DNA from: Takakia lepidozioides
Taxonomy: Eukaryota; Streptophyta; Takakiopsida; Takakiales; Takakiaceae
Direction of reading: 5' to 3'
Length of the DNA stretch: 64,000 bases
Assembly (NCBI GenBank): GCA_030704615.1
Contig: CM060732.1
Span: forward strand, 66,383,053-66,447,052
Positions 12,383 through 23,600 of this stretch are shown one piece after another (within the stretch, counting starts at the first letter, position 1; the number at the start of each line of letters is the position of its first letter). The notes beneath the pieces were generated by a model, which was given only the letters and a program-made list of their open reading frames with translations, made no database searches and was not told the DNA's origin. Position numbers and translations under genes: made by a program.

Positions 12383-13537
12383 TCAAAATCGCAATTTCGA
12401 GAAAAACCACCGGTTCTTGCCAGTCTTGAATCGCTCCTCCAACACGGCCTTGGTTTCCTGTCATCAGTGGAACGGCCCCAAGATGAACTGTCATCACAAC
12501 AAGCAATGGCCTCTATCGTGATGCTGAGTCTAAGAACGGACTTCAAACCTAAAAACAACTCGCAAACGTCATGAATACATGCATACCTTGCGGGTTTCAA
12601 CTTTCTTGGAGGTAGTTTCGATTTTCTCTGGTGTCACAACTGCCTTCAAGTCAACATCCAAAGTGTACCTGGAAAAACTCAGAATCTCTCATCAGCACCA
12701 TCTCCGTCAGCAAAACCTGACGGTTGCTCTGTAAAGCCAATAAGCTGCCTGCATTTGTTTTGAGCTTGAAGATCACGCAATACATTTAAGCATCACTTGT
12801 ATGGCATCAGGTGTAGGGTTTGAGAATACACACCTGGTTGGCATGATATGGTTGTAGTTCACAACCTTAACGAACGCCTTCAGCCTTGACCTCTTTGCGA
12901 TCTTCTTTTGTGACGCCTTCTTGATAACCTGTCAAATGGAAAAGCAGCTACACATCAAATCCTTGCAAAGACGCTCAATGCCAGAATCACAACTCCAGCA
13001 CGAGGATTCGTCTCTCTCTATGCAGCACGTCCGAAGTATCCACCAAGAGTTGTGGCTGTCTGAGTGGTGACAGAAGCTTCTTGGGGGAAAGTAGATCTTT
13101 CCCGTGTCCATGCCGGCTCTTGAAAGGTCACCTTCAGGTTTGTCGCGAAATTTCGAGCCCGCATGCACAATATCACCAGGGAAAGAAAACCCATTACACG
13201 GTGTTGGGCTTACAATGGGGAAGACAGTCACAACCATGCAAAGCGCACAGGGATTAAGGACCTTCTTCCTCTGACCGGACCAACAACATGCTGCAGCATG
13301 CCAGAGTACCTGTGTTTGTCATGATGCCTCTTGACCTCATAGCAATCAGTGATTTCAACAAGAGGAGGCTCTGAAGGTCACCTTGCGGGGGTACTTGGCA
13401 ATTCCAGCGACAAGGGCATGCCCGTATGCGCGCTCCTTGGTGCCCTCATCGAAGTTCTTGACAATCACCGCCTTCCTGCCGGCATAGCGGCCCTGCAGGA
13501 GCACCACCACCTTATTGGGCTTCAGAAACTTCACCAT
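12383..13537 (-). CDS. RPL27: Cytosolic large-subunit ribosomal protein eL27
   Basis: Four exons in coding order: 13537-13382, 12928-12834, 12668-12587, 12457-12383. They join in phase into 135 residues, the usual length for eL27. The protein begins [16 protein letters not shown], continues with [20 protein letters not shown] and GIAKYPRKV (KOW-type N-terminal domain), then [20 protein letters not shown], and ends [15 protein letters not shown]. All are strongly conserved eL27 blocks. It is a structural component of the 60S subunit. The start is the only ATG that gives the conserved N-terminus. A telo box lies about 115 bp upstream, as in many plant ribosomal protein genes. The gene is head to head with the MYG1 gene. 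No defect is seen. Confidence 0.97.
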
Positions 13538-13650
13538 TGCTGCTGCTTACCACCCTCCTTGCGCTGCCAGGTATGGCGGCCCTCCTCTGTCTGAGCAGCG
13601 AGACGCCGACCACCTGCGAGAAAGACCTTTCCTCCCCTCTCGCACCCTCT

Positions 13651-13659
13651 TTAGGGTTT
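13651..13659 (-). promoter_or_regulatory. Telo box (AAACCCTAA)
   Basis: The plus strand reads TTAGGGTTT, giving AAACCCTAA on the coding strand of the eL27 gene. Telo boxes near the transcription start are a known feature of plant ribosomal protein and translation-related promoters. Confidence 0.7.
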
Positions 13660-13851
13660 TCCTTGCTCGACCTAATACACCATCGTATATACGTTTGAAA
13701 ATGTTTTAGTGTACGAGATACGTACATAAATGGACTGCTATAAATTCATCCGTTTGAGATCCAACGGCTGAAAAGTCGGGCGGGCCGTGATGGGTACCAG
13801 GTTTTTATAAGAGGGCGGGCGGTGATGGGTAGTTCTTCCTTGGATGATAAA

Positions 13852-13885
13852 CATCCATCCTTCTATCCATCCATCCATCCATCCT
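13852..13885. repeat. (CATC)n simple repeat in the MYG1 5' region
   Basis: Tandem CATC units, followed within 40 bp by CT and CGCT runs (about 13908-13939). They lie in the likely 5' UTR of the MYG1 gene. Confidence 0.8.
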
Positions 13886-14026
13886 AGTCTAGAGCCGGTG
13901 CTGGGCTCTCTCTCTCTCTGTGTCGCTCGCTCGCTCGCTTCTTGGCAATGTGAGTTTTGGAGGAGGAAGATTTGTGCGTTTTCTTGGTACGATTTGCATC
14001 CTCTGTTCTGGTTAAAGGCAAGTCTC

Positions 14027-16312
14027 ATGCTCTCAAATCTGGCAGGAAGCCTGTGCCGGTACATACAAAAACCACCGGGCCTTACGGCTTCGTTCTTGGT
14101 TTCGCAGTGTCGATTGTTTCCGAGGAAGGAGCCATATTGCGTGAATTTGAACCAGTGTCGTGCTATGGGATTAACTCCAGGTGTCGAAGTAGGTGAGGGT
14201 GTGGATACGAGCTCCACATTGAAAAGGAAATTGCGGAAGAGGGTGGGCACCCACAATGGCACATTTCATTGTGATGAGGCACTGGGTTGCTTCATGATTC
14301 GTCTCACCAGCAAGTTTTCCGACGCGGAAATTTTCCGAACAAGAGACCAAAAGGTAGGTTTTTAAGTATGTTCCACAGTCAAGACTCTTGGGATGTGGAG
14401 ATACTTAATGAAGTGTCGGCCGATTTCTTTTGCCTGATTGAAAACATTCCTGTTTGGTTTGACTTGCAGGTTCTCGACACAATGGATGCGGTGCTGGATG
14501 TTGGAGGTGTCTATGACCCTCAGATTGATCGCTATGACCACCATCAACGTGGCTTTGAGCATACATTTGATCATGGTTTTGTTACACAGCTTAGCAGCGC
14601 CGGTCTTGTTTACAAGGTATATGGTCTTTCGTCTGCTACTGTCCATCTCTCCCACTGGTCATTGATAAATCAGTTGTCTAATTTGGAGAGGGGGATTGGC
14701 AGCACTTTGGACAAGAGATAGTGGCTAAGGAGCTCGGCCTGGATGTAGAGCATCCGGATGTCCAACGGGTGTATTTGGCGGTCTACAAAAGCTTTGTTGA
14801 GGTATTCTTAATCCTCCCAAGCTCAACTCTCTATGTTTTCCAGGCCCCACCCTCTCTCCCAACAGGGCAGAGTATGTAATGGTAATGGGAGTTTAAAGAG
14901 CAGGGTTTCTCTCCCTTTACTATCTGTATTTGCTGATACATTCTATGATGTGCATTATTTAGCAGAGGTAATTTCCAGATGCATCTATCACTCTGGGGAA
15001 ATTTCCATGAATCTCTTCTAAGATGGCAGCTGACTGATGGGCAATATTATTATTCTTCCTATTCTTGTTCTTCCTCATCTGCCTCTCTCTGTCCCACCAA
15101 CTTGCATGTGGGGGTTTAGTGGCAAGGTCCATCAAAGTATAATCAAATTGAATGTGACTTTAAAACAAATTATTCTATCTGGCATTGATAGGCCGTTGAT
15201 GGCATCGATAACGGCATCAACCAGTTCGATACAGACAAACCACCCCGGTATGCAAATGAGACACACCTATCATCCCGGGTGAAACGCCTGAATCCTGACT
15301 GGATGACTGAGCAAACTCCAGAGAGTGAGGACCAGGCATTCCAAAAGGCCATGAGCCTTACAGGAGGTGAATTTTTGGAGGTGGGTAGTTCTCTTGTGTG
15401 AGCTTGATTGAATGATGTCATTCTGCTGATGCCATTTGTGCAGAAAGATAAAAATTATTGGATATGGTTTAGAGTTCAAGGTCAGGACTTTTTGTGGATA
15501 TTGGTGAATATGGGTGTTGGGTGTGTGGGCAGTCAGTGCGTTACTATGCGAAGTCATGGCTTCCGGGGCATGCCATAGTGGCTGAATGTGTTGCAGCTCG
15601 GAAGGAGGCCGACAGCAGTGGTCAAATAATGGTTCTCAAGCAATTTTGCCCGGTAAAGATGCTGTCTTATGTAGTTTTTGGGCCGTTTATTCATTTTCTG
15701 TGAAGTCTCCTATATGTCGAATGTGAGGATGTATACAGTTGAGGGGCCCACATTTCAGTGTTGATAACTCGTGTTTGAACGGGATTTGCTTTGTGCAGTG
15801 GCAACAGCACCTAACAGAGATCGAGGAGGAGCTGAGGCTGGTGCCAACCATCAAGTATGTACTGTATGAGGTCTGTTTCCCTCTCTTTAAACTCAATGTG
15901 GGCTCTGTAGCAACCAGCATTTATTAAATGTCTCAATCTCTATGTCTTGTGCACACACCCACACACTTTGTACCGTTTGGAAACCCTTTTTATTGGTGGG
16001 GTCTTTCTCATTTCAACGAGTAAACCAAATGCAACAGTCCGGACTGTCTTCTGAGTTACTGCACATCTGCAGGATGATCGAAACAAGCAGTGGAGGGTGC
16101 AAGCAGTACCGATAGCTCCAGGCAGATTTGAAAGCCGCCTCCCATTGCCTGCAGTGTGGAGGGGCCTGCGTGATGATGAACTCTCCAATGAGGCCAGTAT
16201 TGAAGGGTGCGTGTTTGTACATTCAAGTGGGTTCATTGGTGGGAACAAATCCTTCGATGGGGTCCTGGCTATGGCAAAGAAGGCCTTGTTGCTAGAGCCT
16301 CAACCTTGCTAG
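14027..16312 (+). CDS. MYG1: MYG1-family (UPF0160) 3'-5' exonuclease
   Basis: Seven exons: 14027-14353, 14470-14616, 14703-14801, 15192-15380, 15533-15652, 15799-15870, 16073-16312. Every intron is phase 0 and GT-AG, and the product is 397 residues. The DHH-like catalytic block is complete: [14 protein letters not shown] (74-87), [12 protein letters not shown] (119-126) and RYDHHQRGF (130-138). Later blocks are [42 protein letters not shown] and GFIGGNKS, all as in MYG1. Known MYG1 acts on RNA in the nucleolus and mitochondria. The chosen start gives a presequence-like N-terminus rich in Arg, Ser and Leu, which suits a mitochondrial form. A downstream in-frame ATG at residue 47 could give a shorter nuclear form. 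Upstream in-frame ATGs (for example 13844) encode CATC-repeat peptide and are unlikely starts. Confidence 0.95.
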
Positions 16313-17248
16313 TTCGATGTCTGAAACACCAATAGACATTCTTTGAGAGGGAAGCTATATTTGAAAATTCGAGAGCTTTCTTTTGCTCCTGGTTCTTTTT
16401 GCAAACCCAACCAGGCATTTGAAGCTGGTATCAGTCCATCGAAAAATCTCAATGAACATAGGTCCTTTTTTTACAAAAAAAGGTCTGCTGCGAAGCTCTG
16501 CCCCAAACAGCATAAGCTTTGGATCCTACCTTGAGAGAAAGTTATGTCCTGAAAGGAGATGCTCATTTCTAACAGACATTACTTTACACCTTCATTTTCA
16601 GGACAGGACATACTGAACGGTGTACTTGATGAAACTGCTATATAAACAGTTTCCAAACTTTAATGGCTGGAAGTTTGGTGGTATCTCTTAGGAGATCAGA
16701 GGGAGCTCTTGGCAAATGTATGTGGATGCTGTAACTAAACATAACATAAACTAAGAAGTATGGATGGCCCAATGGGCTATAAATCTGACTTGACTGTTCT
16801 TGTCCATTGAGCCAAAAAGCAGTCTGCATGCATGTTCTGAGACTGTCCAAGGTTCACTGGTCCAGCAGATCACTCCTCACACTAAGCAACCACAATTCAG
16901 TATCAAAGCCAATGTACACGTGTGCTTTGAGATTGACTTAGTGCCCACATTCAGCCTGAGGGTTGGGGTGTGACTATGATGTTGCGTTGGATGTCTCCTT
17001 GCGACACTCAACCACCCTGGCAGTTCTGGCAAGCAACAATTTGACATCAAGTCCACAAGGAGTGCTGGTAGCTAACTGGCCCAAATTGCTCTTGTTGATA
17101 CTTCCATGTACAGTCTGGTAGGAAAAGTAATGTCACTATCCTAGTTTGAGATTTTGTGGCCCACATAAAAAATTTAGGCACCAGCATGCAGCAAAGGGAA
17201 GGGAAAAATCGCTGTTTCGTATTTGAGACGGGAGGCAGCAGAGAGGGC
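16313..17248. other. Intergenic between convergent genes
   Basis: 3' flanks of MYG1 (+) and of the coiled-coil gene (-). No gene or repeat recognised. Confidence 0.5.
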
Positions 17249-18959
17249 TCACCTTGTGCGCATGCTTTGGAGTTGCTCTAGCAGCTTAGTCACAGTTTCA
17301 ACCCTTTCTCCTGCCTTTCCCTGCTCCCCTTCCTCTAGAAAGCTTTGCAACTGGAACTCAGCATAGTCAAGTAGAGAATCAAGCTTCTCCATGTAGCGCT
17401 CGTAAGAAATTCCTGTTGAAATCCAGCTTTTATTCTCCATCTCTCCTATCCAGCCTTTCCTCCCTACATACTCTCTTTTGAAACCTCCTGTCTCTCTTTG
17501 TGGATCCCAAACTTCTTCAATTTGTAAATACCCCTGTGTTTCAAGAATATATTCAGGGACTGTGGCCCCAGATAGTGTCTCCTCTTTTGCAAAAGCTTCA
17601 TCATTCTCAGTGCCAGAATCATCATAAGCTTCCTTGCCTTCCCCCATGTTCTGCTGCAAGTTCACAGTTTCTGTATTGAGTAGGTCAACAAGGCAGTCAT
17701 ATGGCTCTTTGGCCTTGTCCTCTTCCCCTTCTGCCCAGATTACTCCATCCATCGGTGCCCCAACCGAGCTTGGAGAATCCAGAATTTCACTAGTGTCCAA
17801 GATCTCACAGTCCCCATTTCTCGCAAAATGCTCTCCAGCATTGTTTGACACACACTTCGTCAAACTGTCCAAGTTGTTTTCATCTGAATTTTCTGGGCTA
17901 CAGCGCACAGTTGGTGCAACATTTCGGTGTTCTATATGGGTTTCATTTTCCTCAATGTGCTCTTCATCTGAGTCACTTCTCTTCTCCATTTCAGCCGTAA
18001 CTGAGTCCTCTAAGATAGGGCCTTGATGAGCCCCAAAGACAGCATAGGAACTGTCTGGTGATTCCTCATTCGGACTACCCAGGCTACTTTCTTCAAAGGG
18101 ACTTTGCCCTCCTGGTGAATCACTGTAAGGCCTGTCTTCTCCACTGCTCATTTGCAAAGTAAGCTCTTTGTCCTCTTCTCTTGGGGACACAACACGGATC
18201 ATGCTGGTATCAGAGCCCTCTGTAGCCAAGTCCAGCCTGGCGCATGACAAGGCGGAAATCAATTGTGTCTCTTTTATTGAGATTGCCTGCCAGACAATGT
18301 GATCCAGAGATCAGATTATGCCTGGATCATCATACCTTGCTTTTGCAGTTATCTGGAATGCACATGGTGGACACTGCCTCTATTGTCATTCTATTATGAC
18401 ATCATGCTCCCATGAGAACACAAGCTGTGGCTCTAAAAACTCGGCTCTAGTTCCACAGTAACTCTGCAAAAGTACCAATAGATGGGATACCAACCTCATT
18501 AAGTTTGGCCGAAAGCTCCTGAAGAACCTGGGCTCTCTGCTTTGAGAGCTCCAAAGCCTTCATCACCTTCTGCTTTTCATGAAGCACGAATCGTGCGCTT
18601 GTCTCATTCCCAATCCTCACGTCAATAGCAGCGCGTTGGCGCAGCTGCTCGACTACATCTGTCAACCGCATGAACCGTGCCCTTGTGCTGTTCGCTGCCA
18701 TCCGAGCCCAGGTTTTTCAGATCTTCTATGCAAATTAACGCAACTAGAAGAATTACTCTCACAATGTAAGGAGAGTGTGTCAGGCTGTCCTACCTCGGCC
18801 CCGGACTTGCTCTGCCTCTGCTTGCAGTGCTTCCAACAGCTCCCTTAATTCCTCCACAGTCTGTAGCTCTGATGCTCTCGCAGCTGCAAAGAGGGGACCC
18901 AAGACTCTATTCCTAGGTTGTCTTCGTTCCACTGGCTTCCAAAGCCCGCAGTAATCCAT
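17249..18959 (-). CDS. Conserved-looking coiled-coil protein of unknown function
   Basis: Three exons in coding order: 18959-18794, 18694-18495, 18286-17249; they join in phase to 467 residues. The first intron acceptor lies inside an ATGGCAG, so an apparent ATG at 18701 belongs to the junction and is not a start. Residues 1-120 are helical and charged: LQTVEELRELLEALQAEAEQ, then FMRLTDVVEQLRQRAAIDVR and VMKALELSKQRAQVLQELSA, a likely coiled coil. The remainder is a long acidic, Ser-rich, probably disordered region, ending in a short helical, Leu- and Gln-rich segment. I do not recognise a named family and give no function. The terminal TGA overlaps a good splice donor (AAG|GTGAGC at 17252), so a further 3' exon cannot be excluded. 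The gene is head to head with bL28m. Confidence 0.72.
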
Positions 18960-19334
18960 CCTACTGTTCATGGATAATGAACACACATGGAACCCACTCT
19001 GAATATTGAAGGGCCTCAACCACCGATGCTCATGTACAGACCCCCTAGCCACCATAGAATTCGAAATCCTGGCTACATCGATTGCAGGTGTAGTCTTCAT
19101 CGTAGGATGCAAAGATCCCACAGATTTGTTGCCCAGTGCTTGCGGCATGTCTACGAAGTGCAAGAGAGATGGTGAGCTTATCTCCTCTCTCGAAATGGTT
19201 TCGCCAGACAGTGGCTAAACCCACTGTAGTGCGGCTCAACATGGCGGAACTTCATTCTTTTGCACACTAGGCATTCTTCCTCCCAAGAGTCTGCAGAGGA
19301 GATCAAGGAAGAAGATCGGGGAAGAAAGACCATT
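18960..19334. promoter_or_regulatory. Shared divergent promoter region, coiled-coil gene (-) and bL28m (+)
   Basis: Only 375 bp lie between the two inferred start codons, so the 5' UTRs and promoters must share this interval. No distinctive element is recognised. Confidence 0.45.
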
Positions 19335-20055
19335 ATGGCCAGCAGGGTGGTAATGGGTAGGGCCAAAAGAGGCCTTTATGCTGGACGCCATATCCAGTTT
19401 GGCAACCAAGTCAGTGAAGACGGTGGCAACAAGTTAGTCACTCTTTTTCTCCCTTGTTCTACTTTTGTGGGTTCATCTTGACTGGAACTGAAATCATGCC
19501 CGCTGACATTGCATCCTGTTCTTCCTGTTTTTTTAGCTTCTACCTGAACCACTTAACTCCCTGCATGAATTGTCTAACATTGTAGGGGTTAGTTCTAGGA
19601 TTTGACTTACCCTTCGTAATACCATCGTTCTCTCTTGGAACCCTAAACCATGTGTACCTCTCTGGGAAATTTTCCGTATGATGGACTTACTACTCCAGTT
19701 ATATGTGTGGGGTGATGGCAGAACAAGACGGACATGGAAACCTAATGTACAATCAAAACGGATCTTCAGTTTCGCACTTGACCGCCATATCCGCGTGAAT
19801 ATCACCACACATGCATTGCGATGCATTGACAAGGCTGGGGGCCTTGATGAGTATCTACTCACTACCCCTGCCCACAAGCTTGACAATGAGCAAGCCAGGC
19901 TGTGGCGGTCTGAGATTGCCTCAATCTATGCACAGCTGTACAACACACAGATTTCTTCATTGAATGTGAAACCTGGTTTAGAGGGGCAGGTTCCTCGTCA
20001 TATTGCTGCAAAGTTAAAAGGGGTTAGGTTAGAAGATTTGGATGCCTCAAACTAG
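19335..20055 (+). CDS. Mitochondrial large-subunit ribosomal protein bL28m
   Basis: Two exons, 19335-19432 and 19722-20055, joined through a split Lys codon (GT-AG), give 143 residues. The protein starts MASRVVMGRAKRGLYAGRHI, then QFGNQVSEDGGNK and TRRTWKPNVQSKRIFSFALD, followed by RHIRVNITTHALRCIDKAGG. This is the bL28 fold with the N-terminal RAKRGLY..GR and the TRR.W.PN motifs seen in bacterial and mitochondrial bL28. The C-terminal extension (about residues 95-143) is like that of mitochondrial forms. No separate cleavable presequence is obvious; the upstream in-frame ATG at 19260 adds 25 acidic residues unlike a presequence, so 19335 is preferred. It is shorter than some plant homologues. 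Role: component of the mitoribosome large subunit. Confidence 0.9.
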
Positions 20056-20670
20056 TTAAAATCTTATGAATTGTGAACTCTCTGTTGATTCTCATTTGTA
20101 TAATCAAAGGTCCTTTTTTTATCTCCTTAGGCAATTGTTGAAGCAAATTAGATGGTACTATTTTAGAGTGACAGCTCCCAAGTGGAACATCCATAGTGAT
20201 ATGACAGTGACCACCCCATGACTTTGAGTCTGGACCTTGTGACAAGGCTTAATCCGCCGCAATCTGTATCATTCATGACATGCAAGTAATGTCTACTTTT
20301 GTAAGGATTCTTCTTTTGTTCAAAGGTTTCCAATAGCATGCCAGTGGGTACACGCACAGGTTACAAAGAGGGGACACCAGATTTTGTTAATAAACTGAAA
20401 AACAAAAACTGGAGGCTGGGGAATGGGGTTTTGGGCTCCGTGAAACGCGGTGAGGGTGATGGGGACTTAGCCGATTTTGCAAGTCCCCGCCCAGCCGCTC
20501 TACGTTGAACCTCCCATGCTCTCCTCTTCTGCTTACAGGTGTGATCATCCTCCTTCAAGCTTTTCCCTCCTCTCCCTTCTTTCTTCATCCTGGAGATAAG
20601 GCTCTTCACTACCTTTGTCTTTGGTAAAGAGGAGAAAAAAGGGCTCTGGGCAGCTGTCTTCAATGCTGGT
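20056..20670. other. Intergenic: 3' flank of bL28m and 5' approach to the LINE
   Basis: No coding exon recognised. The 5' end of the LINE may lie in this interval or just after; no target duplication could be found. Confidence 0.4.
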
Positions 20671-23600
20671 ATGCTGTTGGTGGAAAGAATTATCCACGAT
20701 CAAAAAAGAAGTAAAGACGAAGGCCCATCGGGTGATCTGGTCTTCTCCCTCAGAGAGCTGGAAGCGGCAGCGACCCCCCTGGTGAGCTCTGCCTCTCCAT
20801 TTTGCTGCAATAGGCCTTTCGCTCTATCTGGTGCTGTCCTAGCTAAGAGGAAGAGTATGCTCATAAGATTTCCTCCAAGACAAACAAAAGAAACCAACTA
20901 TCCTACTACTCCCAGAAATGGATTCATATCTATTTCTGGGCCTGTCATAGCTGTCATTCATTTTCTCTCTACGGCTTGCTGGCTGCAAACCTCCTTGGAC
21001 AGGGATATCCTTCTGCACAGATCGCAGCTTTGGGCAGGTGATGCGTGCTGCATGCGAGACTTCATCCTAGCTATGCGACAGCGGCAAGCTGTCAGCTGGA
21101 CAACAAATAATCACCCCTGCTTCTTCTTCATTTGGTTCTCCTTCTATTTGCGCTTCTGGTGCAGTTCTGCATACCAGCCATCAAATCATGATTGTTCAAT
21201 CATGGGCTGCTATTTGTTTCATCCATGACATGGACGCTACACTCTTGGAATGTGCGAGGTATAGGCTCAGATGCCTCAGCACCAAAGCGTAGAAGGATAA
21301 AAAACTGGGCTTCTTCCCTGTCTGCTTCTTCAACAATAATCTTCCTTCCAGAGACAAAGCTGGACCTCTTTAAAATCAATTCTATTGGGAATTCATACTG
21401 GCCTGCGAATTAGTGTTAGTGGAATCCGACTGTTTCCTCCTCAAGAGGGGGCACGGCAATTCTGGTGTCACCTGCATTTTTTCCTTCCATCCATGAGGTG
21501 CAAATATGGGTACAGGGGAGAGTTCAATGTCTGTTCACTAAGCCTGAATGTAGCTTTGGTATTTCGGCTTTCCTCAACATCTACGCCCCAAACTCCTCCT
21601 CGGAAAGGGCAGAGTTGTGGGACACCATTCGTGAAAAGGTTTTGACTCTCCCTCAAGTTACCAACTGGATTGTGGCTGGGGACTTCAACATGGTAGATAA
21701 CTACAATGATAGGCTGGCTTACTCTTCGCAACTTCTCTCGGACTCTGAGCAAATTGCGTGGGACATGCTTTGCTTGTCTGTGGGGTTGGTGGATGTCTTC
21801 TCTGCTATTGCTGACAGCCTGAAGTATACTTGGTCAAACATGAGGCTCCCCCCCAATCTCAGCATGGCAAGGTTGGACAGAGTATACTGTTCCCATTCAC
21901 CTTTATCTTGGTCGCAATGTCTCCCTCAAGGCCCTATCCTCCCAGATTTCGATCATGCGGAAGTTGCCATCTCATTCACCCCCCCTGGTTCATACTCGAG
22001 AGGACGGGGCTACTTCAAGCTCAACACGGCAATTTTTTAAAATGGGGACAATCTGAATGCCTTGAAGCAGGTCTGGCTGCAGATGGGGAATGGCTTCACA
22101 TCACCGACTGCTTCTTTCCTTCACAAGCTCATGGCCACTAGGGCTAAGGCGCAAACACTCTCCCGAGCTCTTGCATTGGAACGAACCAGAAGACAAAAAG
22201 CGCTGGAAAAATGCTTGAAACACTGTCAAAGGAGGTTAGAGGAGGGCAGATCTGATGAAGTAACAATGGATTCATACCTTATGGCTAAGAGAAATCTGAA
22301 AGCCCTGTCCGCTGAAGTTGAGAACTTCATGAGAGTAAGAGCAGGGATCAACTGGTCAATGAAAGGCGAAAAGATGAATGCTTATTTTTCCTCAAAACGA
22401 AGCAGCGAAGAGAGGCAACGCAAATCAGCTTTATCTAAAGCTCCAATGGTGAAGCCATAGCTAAACCTAAAAAGATGGCTGAGGAGGCAGCCTCCTACTT
22501 CTCTGCCCTTTTTGCCAAAGTCCCAAAAATCAGGGTTGAAAGCTCCAGAGCAGTACTTGGCTCCTTTCCCTCACCCCTTTCTGTGGAAGACCAGACTGAG
22601 CTTTCCAAGCCTTTCTCAAATATGGAGCTGCTTCAAGCAACGGAGTCCTTGAGCTCTATGAAGACTCCCGGGCTTGATGGCTTGCCTGTGGAATTCTTCA
22701 AAGAGATGTGGGGGTGTATTGGAGATGATTTTCTGCACATGGCCAATGACATACTCCTCAAAGGGATCATGCCCTCGCAAATCGTGCAAGGTGTTATAAC
22801 TCTGGTGTACAAGAAAGTGAACAGGGACAATCTTTCTAATTACAGGCCGATTACTCTTTTGAACTCCTCATACAAGATCCTGGCAAAGGCTCTTGCCCTT
22901 CGGCTGCAACCCCTGCTGCCTAGGCTCATCAGGCCAGAGCAATCGGGCTTCCTCCAAAAAAGGATGATTTTGGATAACATATTGCTTACAAACGAGGACC
23001 TTTATACTGCTCAATCTGCTCATCAGCCATAAGCTCTACTCATGCTTGACTTCCAAAAGGCATTCGACAATATCAATTGGGAGTATTTGTTGGGAGCCTT
23101 GGAAGCCTTGGGTATAGTTGGGAGCTTTCGTTCTTGGATTAGTATCCTCCTCTCTTCTACTTCTAGTAGAGTCATGGTTAACGGAGCTCTGTCTAAATCT
23201 TTCCCCCTCTTTAGATCTGTTCGCCAAGGATGCCCCTTAGCGCCTTTTCTGTTTCTTATTGCTGCTGATGGCTTAGGCCATCTCATGAATAGAAGAAACA
23301 ATTCTCTAGGTCTTCGAATCCCTCACTCCCCTTCTTTGGATCCTTCCTCCTCTATCAGATCCTCTGTATATGCTGATGACACTTCCCTGTACATAGACAA
23401 CAGCTCCCTTGACAATGTTAACTCTACCCTTGATTCCCTTTCCTGTCTCTGTGAGGCTTCTGGGTTAAAGATTAACTGGGAGAAATCAGTGGGTTTGCTG
23501 AGCCTCATCCCTCATGGTTCTTCTGCGGTTCACTGTGACCCTTGGGGAGAGAATCTAGGCCTGAAGTGGCTGGAGGATGGACAAATGCATGAATGCCTTG

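Larger units (their letters stand above)
13538..14026. promoter_or_regulatory. Shared divergent promoter of eL27 (-) and MYG1 (+)
   Basis: Only 489 bp separate the two start codons. The interval contains a telo box (13651-13659), two direct copies of a 19-bp GC-rich motif (13778-13796 and 13813-13831) differing at one base, a TTTTTATAAG TATA-like stretch between them (about 13802-13811), and a (CATC)n run at about 13852-13885. The pairing suggests a bidirectional promoter. Transcription starts cannot be placed from sequence. Confidence 0.6.

Noticed and set aside
13738-14262. 174-residue minus-strand frame opposite MYG1 exon 1
   Set aside because: Antisense shadow of MYG1 coding and CATC-repeat sequence; no motif.
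17634-18026. 130-residue plus-strand frame inside the coiled-coil gene
   Set aside because: Antisense shadow of the acidic, Ser-rich exon.
18447-18701. A separate 84-residue protein starting at ATG 18701
   Set aside because: An in-frame stop lies just upstream, the acceptor inside ATGGCAG joins in phase to the preceding exon, and the downstream exon joins at the GAG|GT donor. One three-exon gene explains all three frames.
20671-21228. 185-residue frame as an independent gene
   Set aside because: No family motif, no splice context, and it lies immediately upstream of the LINE endonuclease; it is more likely LINE 5' sequence.
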